A stretch of 6,070 bases of DNA from JBNKFQ01 sp050289385 (GTDB taxonomy: Bacteria; Pseudomonadota; Gammaproteobacteria; Pseudomonadales; Porticoccaceae). The stretch lies in contig JBNKFQ010000059.1 in NCBI GenBank assembly GCA_050289385.1, forward strand, positions 1 to 6,070, in the 5' to 3' direction. Below are positions 5,730 through 6,070 of this stretch, in pieces. The notes under the pieces are model-generated. The model was not told the origin of the DNA. It saw only the letters and a list, made by a program, of their open reading frames with translations, and searched no databases. How positions within the stretch are numbered: position 1 is the first letter of the stretch; each line of letters begins with the position of its first letter. Both the position numbers and the translations under genes were made by a program.

Positions 5730-6070
5730 ATGGAGCATTCGGCCGAGAGTCGGCGAAATCCGCTGATTGATCAGTGGTACGGGCAGTTCAAAACCCGCCT
5801 GGTGCAGTATTTGCGCCGCGGTGTTCACGTTGACGCCGATGTTCAGGATCTTGCCCACGAGGTCTACTATCGTCTTTTGCGTGTAAAAAACCCCGAGGAG
5901 ATCCAGTCGCCACCGGCCTATTTATTCCGCATAGCCACCCATGTGCTGGATGAGTGGCGAACCCGGGGAGGACGATTCCCGGAAGATGATTCAGTAGCTG
6001 CTGATAGTCTGCCTGGAAAAGATAATCCTGATATGCCATTGGAAAATGCACAACGGCAAGCTGACATTGA
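5730..6070 (+). CDS. ECF-family RNA polymerase sigma factor, N-terminal part
   Basis: The gene runs off the window after 113 codons. The ATG at 5730 is supported by GAAGG (5718-5722) at a seven-base spacing and by an in-frame stop at 5697-5699. Residues 37-51 (DVQDLAHEVYYRLLR) match sigma region 2.2, the core RNA polymerase contact. Residues 61-79 (PPAYLFRIATHVLDEWRTR) match regions 2.3-2.4, which melt and recognise the -10 element. A variable linker (about 82-103) follows, and region 4 should begin just before the window ends. The compact layout without region 1 or 3 marks the ECF group, and the style resembles FecI-like members, often followed by a FecR-type anti-sigma gene and a TonB-dependent receptor. 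Those partners would lie beyond the edge, so the signal and regulon cannot be stated. Confidence 0.85.
   Translation, partial: MEHSAESRRNPLIDQWYGQFKTRLVQYLRRGVHVDADVQDLAHEVYYRLLRVKNPEEIQSPPAYLFRIATHVLDEWRTRGGRFPEDDSVAADSLPGKDNPDMPLENAQRQADI

Overview
The window looks like chromosomal DNA of a Gram-negative gammaproteobacterium. The clues are a hybrid malic enzyme/phosphotransacetylase of the MaeB type, an AhpC-type peroxiredoxin tail, an ECF sigma factor, a secreted trypsin-like protease and moderate GC content. Marine or polysaccharide-degrading lineages such as Cellvibrionaceae would fit, but that is a guess from overall feel and not from a marker gene. No mobile element, CRISPR array, tRNA or rRNA is visible.

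Layout: (1) positions 1-117 hold the C-terminal end of an AhpC-like 2-Cys peroxiredoxin, closed by a clear intrinsic terminator at 149-172. (2) A good sigma70-like promoter (227-255) leads to a small three-helix DUF4870 membrane protein (306-713). (3) A strong hairpin (735-760) lies between this gene and the convergent maeB gene (785-3109, minus strand), which encodes an intact 774-residue malic enzyme with a C-terminal phosphotransacetylase-like domain. (4) A divergent intergenic region (3110-3313) holds candidate back-to-back promoters, a 22-base inverted repeat, and a strong ribosome binding site in front of a 16-codon ORF. (5) A two-gene operon follows: an exported trypsin-like serine protease with an unrecognised cysteine-containing C-terminal half, overlapping by 10 bases a membrane protein that has an N-terminal FHA domain, about five transmembrane helices and a charged tail. 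(6) A hairpin at 5575-5597 probably ends that operon. (7) The window closes inside an ECF-family sigma factor gene (from 5730).

How the genes relate: the AhpC, DUF4870 and MaeB genes look like separate housekeeping transcription units. The protease/FHA pair is the least ordinary part. The sequence supports an exported protease translationally coupled to a membrane protein whose FHA domain should sit in the cytoplasm (binding phosphothreonine partners) and whose tail, by the positive-inside rule, should face the periplasm. A signalling link across the inner membrane is a reasonable hypothesis but is not demonstrated. The protease start is uncertain: it must use a TTG codon, while the best ribosome binding site and ATG upstream lie in a different frame.

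Two exact 15-base tandem duplications are also present, one at the end of the DUF4870 gene and one in the maeB N-terminal coding region. Both look like recent replication-slippage events.
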